A stretch of 39,378 nt of DNA from UBA8106 sp913052135 (GCA_913052135.1 CAJXDY010000020.1:1-39378), one strand, 5' to 3'. Shown: positions 1 to 8,502, counted from the stretch's first letter. Notes: generated by a model from the sequence alone, not told the origin. Translations and numbers: made by a program.

Positions 1-249
1 CATGGTGGCGGCACTCAAACAGCATTGACGAATGAAGCCTACCGGAAGCGACATAGCGTCGATAATCCGAATCTACCGCTCTTGAACGCATTAAGTGACG
101 CAGGCGTAAATATCTACCTCTGTGAACAAAGTCGAATCCGAAGCGGCACGAGTCCTGACGAAGTCGCAGCGCCGGTCAAGAGTGCGCTTTCGGCTATGAC
201 GGTCATCGTAAATCTTCAAGAAGACGGATATCAATTTCTCACCTACTGA
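1..249 (+). CDS. DsrE/DsrF-like family protein, C-terminal part (5' end outside window)
   Basis: The reading frame is open from base 1, so this is the tail of a longer gene; a TTG at 25 is only an internal codon. The visible 82 residues include a VDNPNL-type segment, a strand ending in YLCEQS with the single cysteine expected in DsrE-like proteins, and an ending of the SAMTVIVNLQEDGY type, all typical of the DsrE/DsrF-like alpha/beta fold. Family members are small sulfur-relay or sulfur-trafficking proteins, but many are uncharacterised. The whole N-terminal half is missing, so a signal peptide, common in exported members, cannot be judged. The next gene starts 17 bases downstream on the same strand, so the two are probably co-transcribed. 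The TsdA-like cytochrome at 1359-2351 would fit sulfur chemistry, but that link is inference. Confidence 0.75.
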   Translation, partial: HGGGTQTALTNEAYRKRHSVDNPNLPLLNALSDAGVNIYLCEQSRIRSGTSPDEVAAPVKSALSAMTVIVNLQEDGYQFLTY

Positions 250-266
250 CACACGGGAGACGCATT

Positions 267-1319
267 ATGAGAAGTGCCGTTATCGCATGTATTTTCGCAC
301 TAGCAACCACGGCAGCAGTAAGCACGAAAACGAATGAGCAAAAAATTGCCGACGCCGTTAAGGCCCTCCCAGAGTCAATGCGGGACGGTGCCTCAGTCGT
401 CGAATATGATGCAGATGGTTATCGCACCATACTTCGCGAAGGCAACAACTCCTTGGTTTGCGAGCCGGACGATCCCAACGTGGAGGGTTTTCGTGTCGGC
501 TGCTATCACCAAAATCGAATCGCACGATTAAATTTCGAGCGTCAACTCTCCGCAACCGGAAAATCGGCCGGGGAAATATTCCAGGCTCGCAGTGCTATGG
601 TGGATATTGGCTTACTTCCATTACCAGTCGCTGGACAGATGGCATACTTTCTTGGAGGCGACGATGAATCATCAGCGACACCAACGCGGTCAGTTCGTCT
701 TCCCTACGCGACGTCTGAATCTACCGGCCTGCCGACTGAGCGTGGACAAGACGGTGTCTGGTTGATGCAAGCCGGCACAAACCGTGCTCATATCATGATT
801 GTTGGTAACGGTGGTGAGACAGGTCGGACTGAAGGAACGAATGGTGACCCAATAGCAGAGGCTGTCAGTCCACTCGCACCAGCACTCCGGTCCAACGCAA
901 CCGTCGTACGATACGACGAGCAGGGAACGCGTCACGTTCTCAGACAGGGCACCAATTCTCTTGTGTGTGAACCGGATGATCCAGCCGTTGAAGGTTTTCG
1001 AGTCGGCTGTTATCACGCAGGGCATGTCCCCCGGCTGAACTTTGAGAAACAACTAGCTGCAACAGGGCTCGAACGCCGTGAAGTCTTCGCAAAGCGAGTG
1101 GAAGCCGTCGAAGCTGGCCGAATACCGCTGCCAGTCGCTGGACAGATGCAGTACTTTCTCGGTGGTGAGGACATGGCAAGCGCTACGTCCTTTAAGGGTG
1201 TCAGGCTACCCTACGCAACATCTGAATCAAGCGGATTACCAACTGAGAGAAGTTCGGACAATATTTGGCTGATGCAGGCCGGGACAAACCGTGCGCACAT
1301 AATGCTGCCTGGACGATAG
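267..1319 (+). CDS. Secreted protein of unknown function made of two tandem copies of one ~150-residue domain
   Basis: ATG start with a Sec-type signal peptide (residues 1 to about 19, hydrophobic, ending in an AAVS-type site). The mature protein has two copies of one domain, residues about 27-180 and 195-348, joined by a Gly/Glu-rich linker. Each copy carries, in order, a V(V/E)xYD strand, an NSLVCEPDDP motif, a GFRVGCYH motif, a R(L)NFExQL helix, an LPVAGQM segment, an RLPYATSES motif and a WLMQAGTNRAHIM ending. Each has two cysteines with the same spacing (C65/C79 and C214/C228), probably a disulfide in the periplasm. I do not recognise a named family or an enzymatic motif. The gene follows the DsrE-like gene by 17 bases. 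The function is unknown; the strong motif conservation between copies suggests both are under selection. Confidence 0.85.
   Translation: MRSAVIACIFALATTAAVSTKTNEQKIADAVKALPESMRDGASVVEYDADGYRTILREGNNSLVCEPDDPNVEGFRVGCYHQNRIARLNFERQLSATGKSAGEIFQARSAMVDIGLLPLPVAGQMAYFLGGDDESSATPTRSVRLPYATSESTGLPTERGQDGVWLMQAGTNRAHIMIVGNGGETGRTEGTNGDPIAEAVSPLAPALRSNATVVRYDEQGTRHVLRQGTNSLVCEPDDPAVEGFRVGCYHAGHVPRLNFEKQLAATGLERREVFAKRVEAVEAGRIPLPVAGQMQYFLGGEDMASATSFKGVRLPYATSESSGLPTERSSDNIWLMQAGTNRAHIMLPGR
345..1310 (+). repeat. Internal two-copy gene-segment duplication
   Basis: Copy A (345-806) and copy B (849-1310) encode the two homologous domains of the secreted protein. Both are the same length at the boundaries I chose (462 bases), with the motifs in identical order and spacing. 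Third-position differences are frequent, so the duplication is old rather than a recent tandem slip. Confidence 0.8.
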
Positions 1320-1358
1320 ACGCCCAGGTACGAAAGAATGCGCCAGTACAACTGGCGA

Positions 1359-2351
1359 TCACTCTTTATAGGATATGGCGTCGATGGGCAATTCCTCTTT
1401 CTGATAATCGTCCGCCTTGAAGGGATACTCCGGACGAGGTTGGGCGATTATGTATGCGGCGAGGTGCTGTGCTTCCTCATCGGAAAGAATACCGGGATTG
1501 AGATACGGCATTGCATAGCGAATGAGCCCTGCTAGCGTATAGTAACGGGAGGCGCCTGCTCCATCGTTCCACGAGGACGGTCCCCAGAGTGGTCCAGCTC
1601 GTTTGTCACCAACCTGCACCCCTTGACCGTCTGCACCATGGCAGTTAACGCAGTGCTCGGCGAACAGCACCTGGCCTCGTTCAGAGTCAAGATGGTCAAT
1701 CGAGATTAGTGCATCAGTTGCAATGCGGTTCTTCTTCCGCCATGGCGGATCTTGACCCGCTACGTAATCACTGGACAGCCATGTAATATAAGCTGCCAAC
1801 GCTGCAATCTCTTCAAAGCCTGATTCCGGTGCGACGACCTGTCCTTCACTGTTAGTCAAGCCCACTGAATTCTCACTGCGCATAAAACATCCAACAATGC
1901 GATCTTCTAGGGTAAACAGTCTCCCAGCCCGTCGGTTGTATTCTGGAAACATACCAGCTGAGCCAACTAACGGTAATGCCAGCTCACGTTGTCCGGCATT
2001 GAGATGGCAATGACCACATGTCATGCGGCTCGGCGTCAATCTGGGTGTCTCTTCAGGTGTAGCAGTAAATAGTCGGAACCCTCGCCTAATCTGCTCCGCA
2101 CTGTCTGAGTCGCCTAACGTAGGATCAGTCAATGGGTTTTTTGGAATATCCCAAGCTGTTACCATCGTCGTCTTGCTTGGTACCAAGGGACCAGCGAGTT
2201 CGTAGGTGTGCGAGGCTGGACCAAAACCACCCAACTGTGTAACATTCTCTGCAGTATCGGCCTCAGGAATCACATTCTCGCGGTCCCCGCACGACATGAT
2301 CACGAGACTACAACTCAGGACAACGACAAAAATAATCCACGACCTATTCAT
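1359..2351 (-). CDS. tsdA: TsdA-like dihaem cytochrome c lipoprotein (thiosulfate dehydrogenase/tetrathionate reductase family)
   Basis: Likely exported lipoprotein: hydrophobic N-terminus ending in an IMSC lipobox (C21). Two c-type haem sites are visible, CGHCH (112-116) and CVNCH (234-238). Between them lies an FPEYNRRAGRLFTLEDRI segment followed by GCFMRSEN. In TsdA enzymes a cysteine at this place (here C155) is the unusual distal ligand of the active-site haem, giving His/Cys ligation. M281 in an RYAMPYL segment is a good candidate for the distal ligand of haem 2. The family oxidises thiosulfate to tetrathionate or runs the reverse reaction in the periplasm, passing electrons to other cytochromes. 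The length of 330 residues suits the family with a longer N-terminal extension. Transcribed convergently with the upstream pair. The family call is good; the direction of catalysis cannot be read from sequence. Confidence 0.72.
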   Translation of the reverse strand: MNRSWIIFVVVLSCSLVIMSCGDRENVIPEADTAENVTQLGGFGPASHTYELAGPLVPSKTTMVTAWDIPKNPLTDPTLGDSDSAEQIRRGFRLFTATPEETPRLTPSRMTCGHCHLNAGQRELALPLVGSAGMFPEYNRRAGRLFTLEDRIVGCFMRSENSVGLTNSEGQVVAPESGFEEIAALAAYITWLSSDYVAGQDPPWRKKNRIATDALISIDHLDSERGQVLFAEHCVNCHGADGQGVQVGDKRAGPLWGPSSWNDGAGASRYYTLAGLIRYAMPYLNPGILSDEEAQHLAAYIIAQPRPEYPFKADDYQKEELPIDAISYKE

Positions 2352-2551
2352 TCATTCATAATATGACAAAACATTCACGGGGATATATGAATAGTGTTTC
2401 ATTTGTGTAAATTCTTTGTTAAAGAAAGTAACGTGCGAATCATTTTCATACACACTTGAGTACGGTAGAATTCATGACTCGTGCACGTCTGGGCCACTTG
2501 CGTCTCAGACTCATGACAATTGCGGCAACTCGGGGTTACTAGGAGGATAAT

Positions 2552-3202
2552 ATGAACACCAATGCGAACTCCAAACGATGGTTGATGGTTGCGTTCGCCC
2601 TGCTACTTGCAACAGCCCATCAAACATCCACACAGAGCGAAATGACCTTCTTCCTCACAGGTAAGGGACCAGGGAATGGCGCCAACCTTGGTGGTCTTGC
2701 GGGTGCTGACCAGTACTGTCAAATGGTCGCGGAAGCTGCCGGCTCGAACAATCGAACTTGGCATGCCTATCTAAGCACAACCGGCCAAGATGGCGTGAAT
2801 GCGCGTGACCGTATCGGTAGCGGTCCATGGCACAACGCTAACGGTGTGCAGGTTGCATCTAGCGTCGCCGACCTACATAGCGATAACAATAAATTGAGCA
2901 AAGAAAACAGTATTAGCGCGACTGGTGAAGCCATTAGCGGTCGCGGTGATGACGTAAACCGACACGATATTCTCACTGGTTCACAATTGGATGGCACTGC
3001 AGCTTCTGGAAGTGATGACACAACCTGTGCAAATTGGACCAGTGACGGCGCTGGTAGTGCTCTAGTCGGACATCACGACCGGCAAGGAGGTGGCGACAAT
3101 CCCACATCGTGGAATGCCGCACATGGTAGCCGCGGCTGTAGTCAAGAGGACCTCATTGGCACCGGAGGTGACGGTCTCTTTTATTGTTTCGCTATCAATT
3201 AA
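2552..3202 (+). CDS. Secreted C-type-lectin-like (DUF1554/endostatin-like) protein
   Basis: ATG preceded by a strong Shine-Dalgarno AGGAGG at 2541-2546, five bases away. Residues 1-28 form a Sec signal peptide. The mature protein begins with an MTFFLTG strand, then NLGGLAGADQYCQ, a TWHAYLST segment, a DRIGSGPWHN segment and a C-terminal LFYCFAIN strand, with four cysteines (56, 159, 196, 212) that could form two disulfides. The GADxxC, then WxAYLS order is typical of the lectin-like/endostatin-like extracellular domain often listed as DUF1554. The middle is rich in Asp, Gly, Ser and His. The role is unknown, perhaps surface or matrix binding. It starts 200 bases from the divergent cytochrome gene and is followed by a cytochrome gene 47 bases downstream. 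Confidence 0.7.
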   Translation: MNTNANSKRWLMVAFALLLATAHQTSTQSEMTFFLTGKGPGNGANLGGLAGADQYCQMVAEAAGSNNRTWHAYLSTTGQDGVNARDRIGSGPWHNANGVQVASSVADLHSDNNKLSKENSISATGEAISGRGDDVNRHDILTGSQLDGTAASGSDDTTCANWTSDGAGSALVGHHDRQGGGDNPTSWNAAHGSRGCSQEDLIGTGGDGLFYCFAIN

Positions 3203-3249
3203 TTGCGCGATAGCATTACTACTCTGTTCTGACGAAGAAGGAAGATGGG

Positions 3250-3690
3250 ATGCCGATCATAAATACTTATAAGGTATTCACAGTGACCGCTGTGTTCTAC
3301 CTCTTATGCTCCTACCCGACTGGTGCTCGTCAAACAGAGCTTAACGAGGCTGACTTTCCTGCAACCATGAAGGAAATCGGTTTGACCGTTGGAGATACTG
3401 AAGGTCATATCGATGCCCGGTACTGGCCAGAAACTGAAGAGGACGGAAAAAGGCTTGCGGCAATGTTTCAACTAGTAGAAGAATTCTGGTTGAACCGTGG
3501 CACCGACGCGGCGGCAGGGATCGCCGCAGATGCCGTCACTGCCTCTAACAACCTGACTACTGTAGCCAGAGCAAACGACTACAACGGATCACGAAATGCT
3601 CTTGCAGCTATTCGAAAGACATGCGGTGCTTGTCATCAGGACTTTCGTGAAGAAACCGAAGACGGCTATCGAATTAAATCAGGTTCGTGA
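3250..3690 (+). CDS. Exported cytochrome c'-like (class II c-type cytochrome) protein
   Basis: ATG at 3250 with a purine-rich ribosome site (AAGGAAG, about 3238-3244). Residues 1-26 form a signal peptide. The mature part is largely helical with one haem attachment site, CGACH at 125-129, close to the C-terminus and followed by QDFRE. The C-terminal CxxCHxxFR motif after predicted helices is the hallmark of the four-helix cytochrome c' fold, which binds small gases or acts in electron transfer. The length of 146 residues is normal. It may be co-transcribed with the lectin-like gene 47 bases upstream. The exact ligand or partner is unknown. Confidence 0.75.
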   Translation: MPIINTYKVFTVTAVFYLLCSYPTGARQTELNEADFPATMKEIGLTVGDTEGHIDARYWPETEEDGKRLAAMFQLVEEFWLNRGTDAAAGIAADAVTASNNLTTVARANDYNGSRNALAAIRKTCGACHQDFREETEDGYRIKSGS

Positions 3691-3720
3691 CTGACTCGTT
3701 CCTTCGCAACTACAATCTGA

Positions 3721-3754
3721 GGGCTGGTCTTGGATTGATATTCCAAGTCAGCCC
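3721..3754 (+). other. Stem-loop between the cytochrome c'-like gene and the HupE-like gene
   Basis: Inverted repeat: arm GGGCTGGTCTTGG (3721-3733), loop of nine bases, arm CCAAGTCAGCCC (3743-3754), pairing as CTTGG/CCAAG and GGGCTG/CAGCCC with a small internal mismatch. A second small hairpin (GCTC-tggc-GAGC, 3755-3766) follows directly. No T-run follows, so this is not a standard intrinsic terminator. It could be a processing or mRNA-stabilising element. Confidence 0.4.
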
Positions 3755-3780
3755 GCTCTGGCGAGCAGTCAGATAGTCTG

Positions 3781-5148
3781 GTGTTTAGATTCCTGGAAAT
3801 TCCTTTGAAATTGAACGTTACCGCACTGCATTCGTATATCTCAAAAGGATTCCTGATATCAGTATGGCTTCTCCTGATACCAATTAATTCAGCAGCTCAA
3901 CTCATACCAAACGACGCCACATTTCATATCTTCGTCAAGCCAGTGAATCAGAAACTTCACTTGTTGCTACGTTTACCATTACGGGTAATGGGAGACTTCG
4001 ATATTCCAACGGTAGATCCAGGCTTTCTCGATTTACCTCGAATCGAGCCCGCGTTACGCAACATTGTACGGTCAGGTGTCCTAAGCCAGATCACCATCTA
4101 CGAAGACAATCTACCTCTCAGTGCTCCTCGCATTCTTGCTGCACGAACCTCTCTGCCATCCGATAGCTCTTTTAGAGCTTACGACAGAGCGGTGAAACAT
4201 GTACTCGGCCCTGGACTGAACCCGGAAACTTTATTGTACTGGCAACAAAGTCTTCTTGACGTCTTGATCGAATACGATATTCACTCTGACAACGCAAATT
4301 TTTCGATCGATGCAAACTTTACAGGTCGAGCACTGAACGTAATCACCGATCTTAAATATTTGCCACAATCGGGAACCACGCGTTCGTTCGAGTATGAAGG
4401 TTATCCTGGGTTAGTTAGGCTTGAGCCACATTGGCATCAAGCTGCTTGGTATTTCATCCAGTCCGGATTTACTCACGTCTTTAGCACACTAGATCATTGG
4501 CTCTTCTTAATATGTCTAGTGTTACCCTTTTCTCGTATCCGCCCAATGGTCTTGGTCACAGCCGCATTTGCACTTACACACTCCATAACGTTGTTCGCTT
4601 CAGCGTATGAGGTAATCCCGACAGGGCTTTGGTTTCCAGCATTTCTGCAGACTGCTATTGCCATTTCAATTATCTACGCAGCCTTTGAAAATATTATCGG
4701 TGCGAATTTAATGTTTCGCTGGCCTGCGGCATTTGGCTTTGGACTCGTCTATGGGTTCGGCTTCAATTCAGTGATTACTCCGACACTTCAATTTGCGGGT
4801 TCATACAGTTCTCTCTCTCGTTTCGCATTCAACTTAGGTCTGGAATTAGGCTTTTTAGTAGCTTTGAGTTTACTGATTCTCGTATTGACAACTATTCGCA
4901 AGCTCCCGATAAAGGAACGACTCGGAATAATTATTGCGTCAGCACTAATCGCCCACACCGGATGGCATTGGATGCGGGAACACTCTGCGGAATTGATTCA
5001 GTACCAATTTACCTGGCCATCTCTGGATGTGAGGTTGCTTATGGGTTTAATAAAGTGGCTGATGTTGTCCCTGATAACATCAGCGGCATACTGGATGATG
5101 CATGGCCTTGTCAGGAACGTGGAGCACTCGGAATACCGCAGTCCTTGA
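3781..5148 (+). CDS. HupE/UreJ-family membrane protein with a large extracytoplasmic N-terminal domain
   Basis: GTG start at 3781 with no clear ribosome site; the first hydrophobic segment (about residues 24-40, ending NSAAQ) looks like a signal peptide. Residues about 40-215 form a soluble exported domain. The C-terminal half has about six or seven membrane segments carrying family motifs: HWHQAAWYFIQSGFTHVF, STLDHWLF (His-Asp-His set), AFALTHSITL and QTAIAISIIYAAFENI. HupE/UreJ proteins are linked to nickel or other metal uptake, often beside hydrogenase or urease genes, but many members stand alone. No hydrogenase or urease gene is visible here, so the substrate is open. The 3' end overlaps the convergent hutH end by 38 bases. 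Confidence 0.72.
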   Translation: MFRFLEIPLKLNVTALHSYISKGFLISVWLLLIPINSAAQLIPNDATFHIFVKPVNQKLHLLLRLPLRVMGDFDIPTVDPGFLDLPRIEPALRNIVRSGVLSQITIYEDNLPLSAPRILAARTSLPSDSSFRAYDRAVKHVLGPGLNPETLLYWQQSLLDVLIEYDIHSDNANFSIDANFTGRALNVITDLKYLPQSGTTRSFEYEGYPGLVRLEPHWHQAAWYFIQSGFTHVFSTLDHWLFLICLVLPFSRIRPMVLVTAAFALTHSITLFASAYEVIPTGLWFPAFLQTAIAISIIYAAFENIIGANLMFRWPAAFGFGLVYGFGFNSVITPTLQFAGSYSSLSRFAFNLGLELGFLVALSLLILVLTTIRKLPIKERLGIIIASALIAHTGWHWMREHSAELIQYQFTWPSLDVRLLMGLIKWLMLSLITSAAYWMMHGLVRNVEHSEYRSP

Positions 5149-6670
5149 TATGCCCACGATAACGCCCGGAACGAATAAACCTCTTCATAGTGGCAATGTC
5201 TCCGGAGAGCGCGCGATCATCGCCGTACGATGGGACCTCAGATCGGATCTCACCCAGCACACGCATAACAGGTTTTGAGGAAATTAGCGGATGATGAAAC
5301 TCAAGACCTTGTGCAGCTGCCAGTAGTTCGACCCCGAGAATCCCTGCCGTATTGTCGGTCATCGTCAGTAAACGGCGACCCGCGAATGTGGCCATACTCA
5401 CGTGATCTTCCTGATTTGCCGATGTTGGAAGACTGTCAATAGACGCTGGATGCGCCAGCGACTTGTTCTCAGAAGCGAGTGCGGCCGCCGTGACATGCCC
5501 GATCATGAATCCCGAATTAAGCCCGCTGTGTTCTGTCAGGAAAGGTGGCAAGCCACTCATTTTGGAATCAACCAAGAAGGCAATTCGACGCTCAGACAGT
5601 GCACCAATCTCTGCAATCGCCAAGGCGAGCACGTCAGCAGCCATGCCGACTGGCTCTGCATGAAAATTTCCGCCGGATAGAATTTCACCACTTTCTGCAA
5701 ATACAAGTGGATTATCAGTTACCGCATTGGCCTCGATCTCAAGAATCTCAGCAGACGACCGCATTAAATCGAGGCAGGCGCCTAACACCTGTGGTTGACA
5801 GCGTACTGAATAGGGATCCTGCACACGTCCCGAGTTTTTCTCCGACTCATTAATTGCACTGCCTGTAAGAAATCTACGAAATGCAGCAGCGATGATCACT
5901 TGTCCACGTTGTCCTCTGGCAGCTTGAATTCGTTCATCGAAAGGGGTGTGGCTACTCTTGCTCGCCTCAACTGCCATTGCGCCCGCCACCACAGCTGCCA
6001 GCAAAAGATCTTCAGCCTCAAACAAGCCTCCAAGTGCGAGGGCTGTTGAAACCTGAGTGCCATTAAGCAGTGCCAACCCTTCTTTCGGTCCGAGTTCCAG
6101 TGGAGGAAGTTCAGCTACACGTAATCCTTCACTAGCTGAGACAACCTCACCCTGAATTCGAACCTGGCCTTCTCCGATTAACACACCAGCAAGATGCGCT
6201 AAGGGTGCAAGATCTCCAGAGGCACCAACCGAACCCTTAGATGGAATCACAGGATAGATTTCTCGCTCAAGGAGACGGTTGAGTGTGTCTACGATCATCG
6301 GTCGCACACCAGAACGACCACGTGCCAGACTCGCCACCTTGAGCACCAATGTTAGCCTGACAACCGAGTCATCCAAAGGCTCGCCAACACCCGCTGAATG
6401 TGAACGAACAAGGTTTTTCTGTAAATCGAGTAACCGGTCTCCCGGAATGACTGTTTGTGCTAGTTGACCAAAACCGGTATTAATACCGTAAATCACACGT
6501 TCATCTCGTACAACCTGCTCAACTAGTTGCTGCGCTGCTTCGATCGCCTTTTTCGCTGAAGGGCCAATCGTGATGCAGGTTGGGCCAAGGTAAGCCAAAC
6601 GCAATTCGGATAATCCGACTATTGTGTCTGGGGCATCAATATGAATTGTATTTATGGTTGACACGGACAC
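5111..6670 (-). CDS. hutH: Histidine ammonia-lyase (histidase)
   Basis: Converts L-histidine to trans-urocanate and ammonia, the first step of histidine degradation, in the cytoplasm as a tetramer. The YGINTGFG motif is at 61-68. The GSVGASGDLAPLAHLAG block carries the Ala150-Ser151-Gly152 triad that cyclises into the MIO electrophile. Further family blocks include SEKNSGRVQDPYSVRCQPQ and ALASENKSLAHPAS. At 519 residues it matches the usual ~510. GTG start at 6670, two bases after the hutU stop, so the two genes form one transcript with hutU first. The C-terminus overlaps the convergent HupE-like gene by 38 bases. Identification is secure; the exact start could shift by a few codons. Confidence 0.96.
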   Translation of the reverse strand: MSVSTINTIHIDAPDTIVGLSELRLAYLGPTCITIGPSAKKAIEAAQQLVEQVVRDERVIYGINTGFGQLAQTVIPGDRLLDLQKNLVRSHSAGVGEPLDDSVVRLTLVLKVASLARGRSGVRPMIVDTLNRLLEREIYPVIPSKGSVGASGDLAPLAHLAGVLIGEGQVRIQGEVVSASEGLRVAELPPLELGPKEGLALLNGTQVSTALALGGLFEAEDLLLAAVVAGAMAVEASKSSHTPFDERIQAARGQRGQVIIAAAFRRFLTGSAINESEKNSGRVQDPYSVRCQPQVLGACLDLMRSSAEILEIEANAVTDNPLVFAESGEILSGGNFHAEPVGMAADVLALAIAEIGALSERRIAFLVDSKMSGLPPFLTEHSGLNSGFMIGHVTAAALASENKSLAHPASIDSLPTSANQEDHVSMATFAGRRLLTMTDNTAGILGVELLAAAQGLEFHHPLISSKPVMRVLGEIRSEVPSYGDDRALSGDIATMKRFIRSGRYRGHIKDCGIPSAPRS

Positions 6671-6672
6671 CC

Positions 6673-8352
6673 TTACCTCAGCATTGGTAAATGTAACTGA
6701 TGTTCTTCTGCACAGGCGATGGCATCCTCATAGCCAGCATCGGCATGGCGCATAACTCCAGAAGCAGGGTCATTCCATAGCACTCGTTCGATACGCCGAG
6801 CGGCTTCGGGTGTCCCATCGCAAACTATCACCAAACCAGCGTGCTGGGAATAGCCCATGCCTACACCACCACCATGATGAACTGATACCCAGGTCGCTCC
6901 ACTCGCGGTATTCAACATTGCATTTAAAAACGGCCAATCAGACACCGCATCGGAACCATCTTTCATTGATTCTGTTTCTCGATTTGGACTTGCAACTGAG
7001 CCACTATCGAGATGGTCACGACCAATAACGATAGGGGCACTCAATTCACCTCTAGCTACCATCTCATTAAATGCTAGACCGAGTCGATGTCGTTGCCCAA
7101 GACCAACCCAACAAATTCTAGCTGGCAATCCTTGAAATTGAATTTTCTCCCTGGCCATGTCTAACCAGTGGTGAAGATGAGAATCATCAGGGATCACACG
7201 TTTGACACAGGCGTCGGTCTTGTAAATATCATCAGGATCCCCAGAAAGTGCGACCCAGCGAAATGGCCCAACACCGCGGCAAAAGAGAGGCCGAATATAA
7301 GCGGGGACAAACCCGGGAAAGTCGAATGCGCGTTTCAGCCCTCCCTCAAGCGCCATTTGACGAATGTTATTTCCGTAATCGAACGTTGGTATACCTAAAT
7401 CAGAAAACTTCAACATTGCTTCGACGTGTTTTACCATCGAATTTACGGCGGCTTCCCTAACTCCTTCAGGATCATCGGCTCGTCGAGTATCCCAGTTATC
7501 AAGACTCCAGCCTATTGGTAAATATCCATTTATGGGATCGTGTGCTGAAGTTTGATCAGTCACAACATCAGGCCGCACTTGCCGGGCCACAAGGGCCGGA
7601 ATTATCTCCGCAGCATTACCGAGGACACCAACTGACAGGGGCTTACGCTGAACGCATGCTTCTTGAATAACCGATAACGCTTCATCTATATCATCAATTC
7701 GTTGATCTAAATATCCCGTTGCAAGCCGGCGGTCGATGCGATCGGGTCGACATTCTATTGCTAGCATCGAGGCTCCAGCCATGGTCGCTGCAAGAGGTTG
7801 AGCCGCACCCATGCCCCCTAGACCAGCTGTGAGTATCCATTTCCCTCGAAGGTCACCACCGAAGTGTTGTCGCCCAACTTCAGCGAATGTTTCATAGGTC
7901 CCTTGAATAATCCCTTGGCTACCAATATAAATCCAGGAACCCGCAGTCATCTGGCCGAACATCATCAGCCCTTGCCGATCTAGCTCGTTAAAATGCGACC
8001 ACGTTGCCCAGTGAGGAACCAGGTTTGAATTAGCGATCAACACACGTGGTGCATCAGAATGTGTGCGAAACACTCCGACAGGTTTTCCAGACTGCACCAA
8101 TAAGGTTTCGTCCGCCTGTAGCGAACGCAACGTGCTTACAATCCGTTCGAAACAAGCCCAATTACGTGCCGCACGACCGATACCACCGTAAACGACCAAA
8201 TCCTCTGGTCGTTCGGCAACTTCCGGGTCAAGGTTATTCATGATCATTCGCAGTGGAGCTTCCGTTTGCCAAGTCTGAGCACTCAGCTTAGTGCCACGGG
8301 GAGCTCTAATAGCCGGTCGTTCGGTGCTTGTTGTTGAACTGCTCTGCGTCAT
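6673..8352 (-). CDS. hutU: Urocanate hydratase (urocanase)
   Basis: Converts urocanate to 4-imidazolone-5-propionate using tightly bound NAD+. Family blocks seen: VYGGIGRAARNW near the N-terminus, GWSLDNWDTRRADDPEG, the dinucleotide-binding GLGGMGAAQPLAATMAGA, ARICWVGLGQRHRLGLAFN, and the C-terminal SVHHGGGVGMGYSQHAG. I chose ATG at 8352 (559 residues, matching the family), with a ribosome site AAAGGA at 8369-8364. A GTG at 8376 in frame would add eight residues. It is the first gene of a hutU-hutH unit read away from hutI; the 150-base divergent region holds a palindrome that may be the operator. Identification is secure. Confidence 0.96.
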   Translation of the reverse strand: MTQSSSTTSTERPAIRAPRGTKLSAQTWQTEAPLRMIMNNLDPEVAERPEDLVVYGGIGRAARNWACFERIVSTLRSLQADETLLVQSGKPVGVFRTHSDAPRVLIANSNLVPHWATWSHFNELDRQGLMMFGQMTAGSWIYIGSQGIIQGTYETFAEVGRQHFGGDLRGKWILTAGLGGMGAAQPLAATMAGASMLAIECRPDRIDRRLATGYLDQRIDDIDEALSVIQEACVQRKPLSVGVLGNAAEIIPALVARQVRPDVVTDQTSAHDPINGYLPIGWSLDNWDTRRADDPEGVREAAVNSMVKHVEAMLKFSDLGIPTFDYGNNIRQMALEGGLKRAFDFPGFVPAYIRPLFCRGVGPFRWVALSGDPDDIYKTDACVKRVIPDDSHLHHWLDMAREKIQFQGLPARICWVGLGQRHRLGLAFNEMVARGELSAPIVIGRDHLDSGSVASPNRETESMKDGSDAVSDWPFLNAMLNTASGATWVSVHHGGGVGMGYSQHAGLVIVCDGTPEAARRIERVLWNDPASGVMRHADAGYEDAIACAEEHQLHLPMLR

Positions 8353-8423
8353 CCTACAACTCGTCCTTTCGTGCACAATGTGGAGGTGTAATCATGATTC
8401 ATGAGTGTTGTTTCATTAGTCCG

Positions 8424-8437
8424 TGTATCCATATACA
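8424..8437. promoter_or_regulatory. Palindrome in the hutU-hutI divergent promoter region, possible HutC-type operator
   Basis: The inverted repeat TGTAT-CCAT-ATACA lies midway between the two divergent hut starts. GntR-family HutC repressors of proteobacteria bind TGTATATACA-like palindromes in hut promoters. This site has similar half-sites but a four-base spacer. A second palindrome, TATGCATA, lies at about 8442-8449. No regulator gene is in the window, so this is a position and motif argument only. Confidence 0.35.
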
Positions 8438-8502
8438 AACCTATGCATACATGTTAGCTTAACTCTCTGCTCCTAACTCGCCGGAAATAACGGAAATTAT
8501 CC

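Noticed and set aside
690..1052. 120-codon frame on the minus strand
   Set aside because: Antisense to the duplicated secreted protein gene, with no ribosome site and no family likeness.
3721..3754. Stem-loop as a terminator for the cytochrome c'-like gene
   Set aside because: No T-run after the stem.
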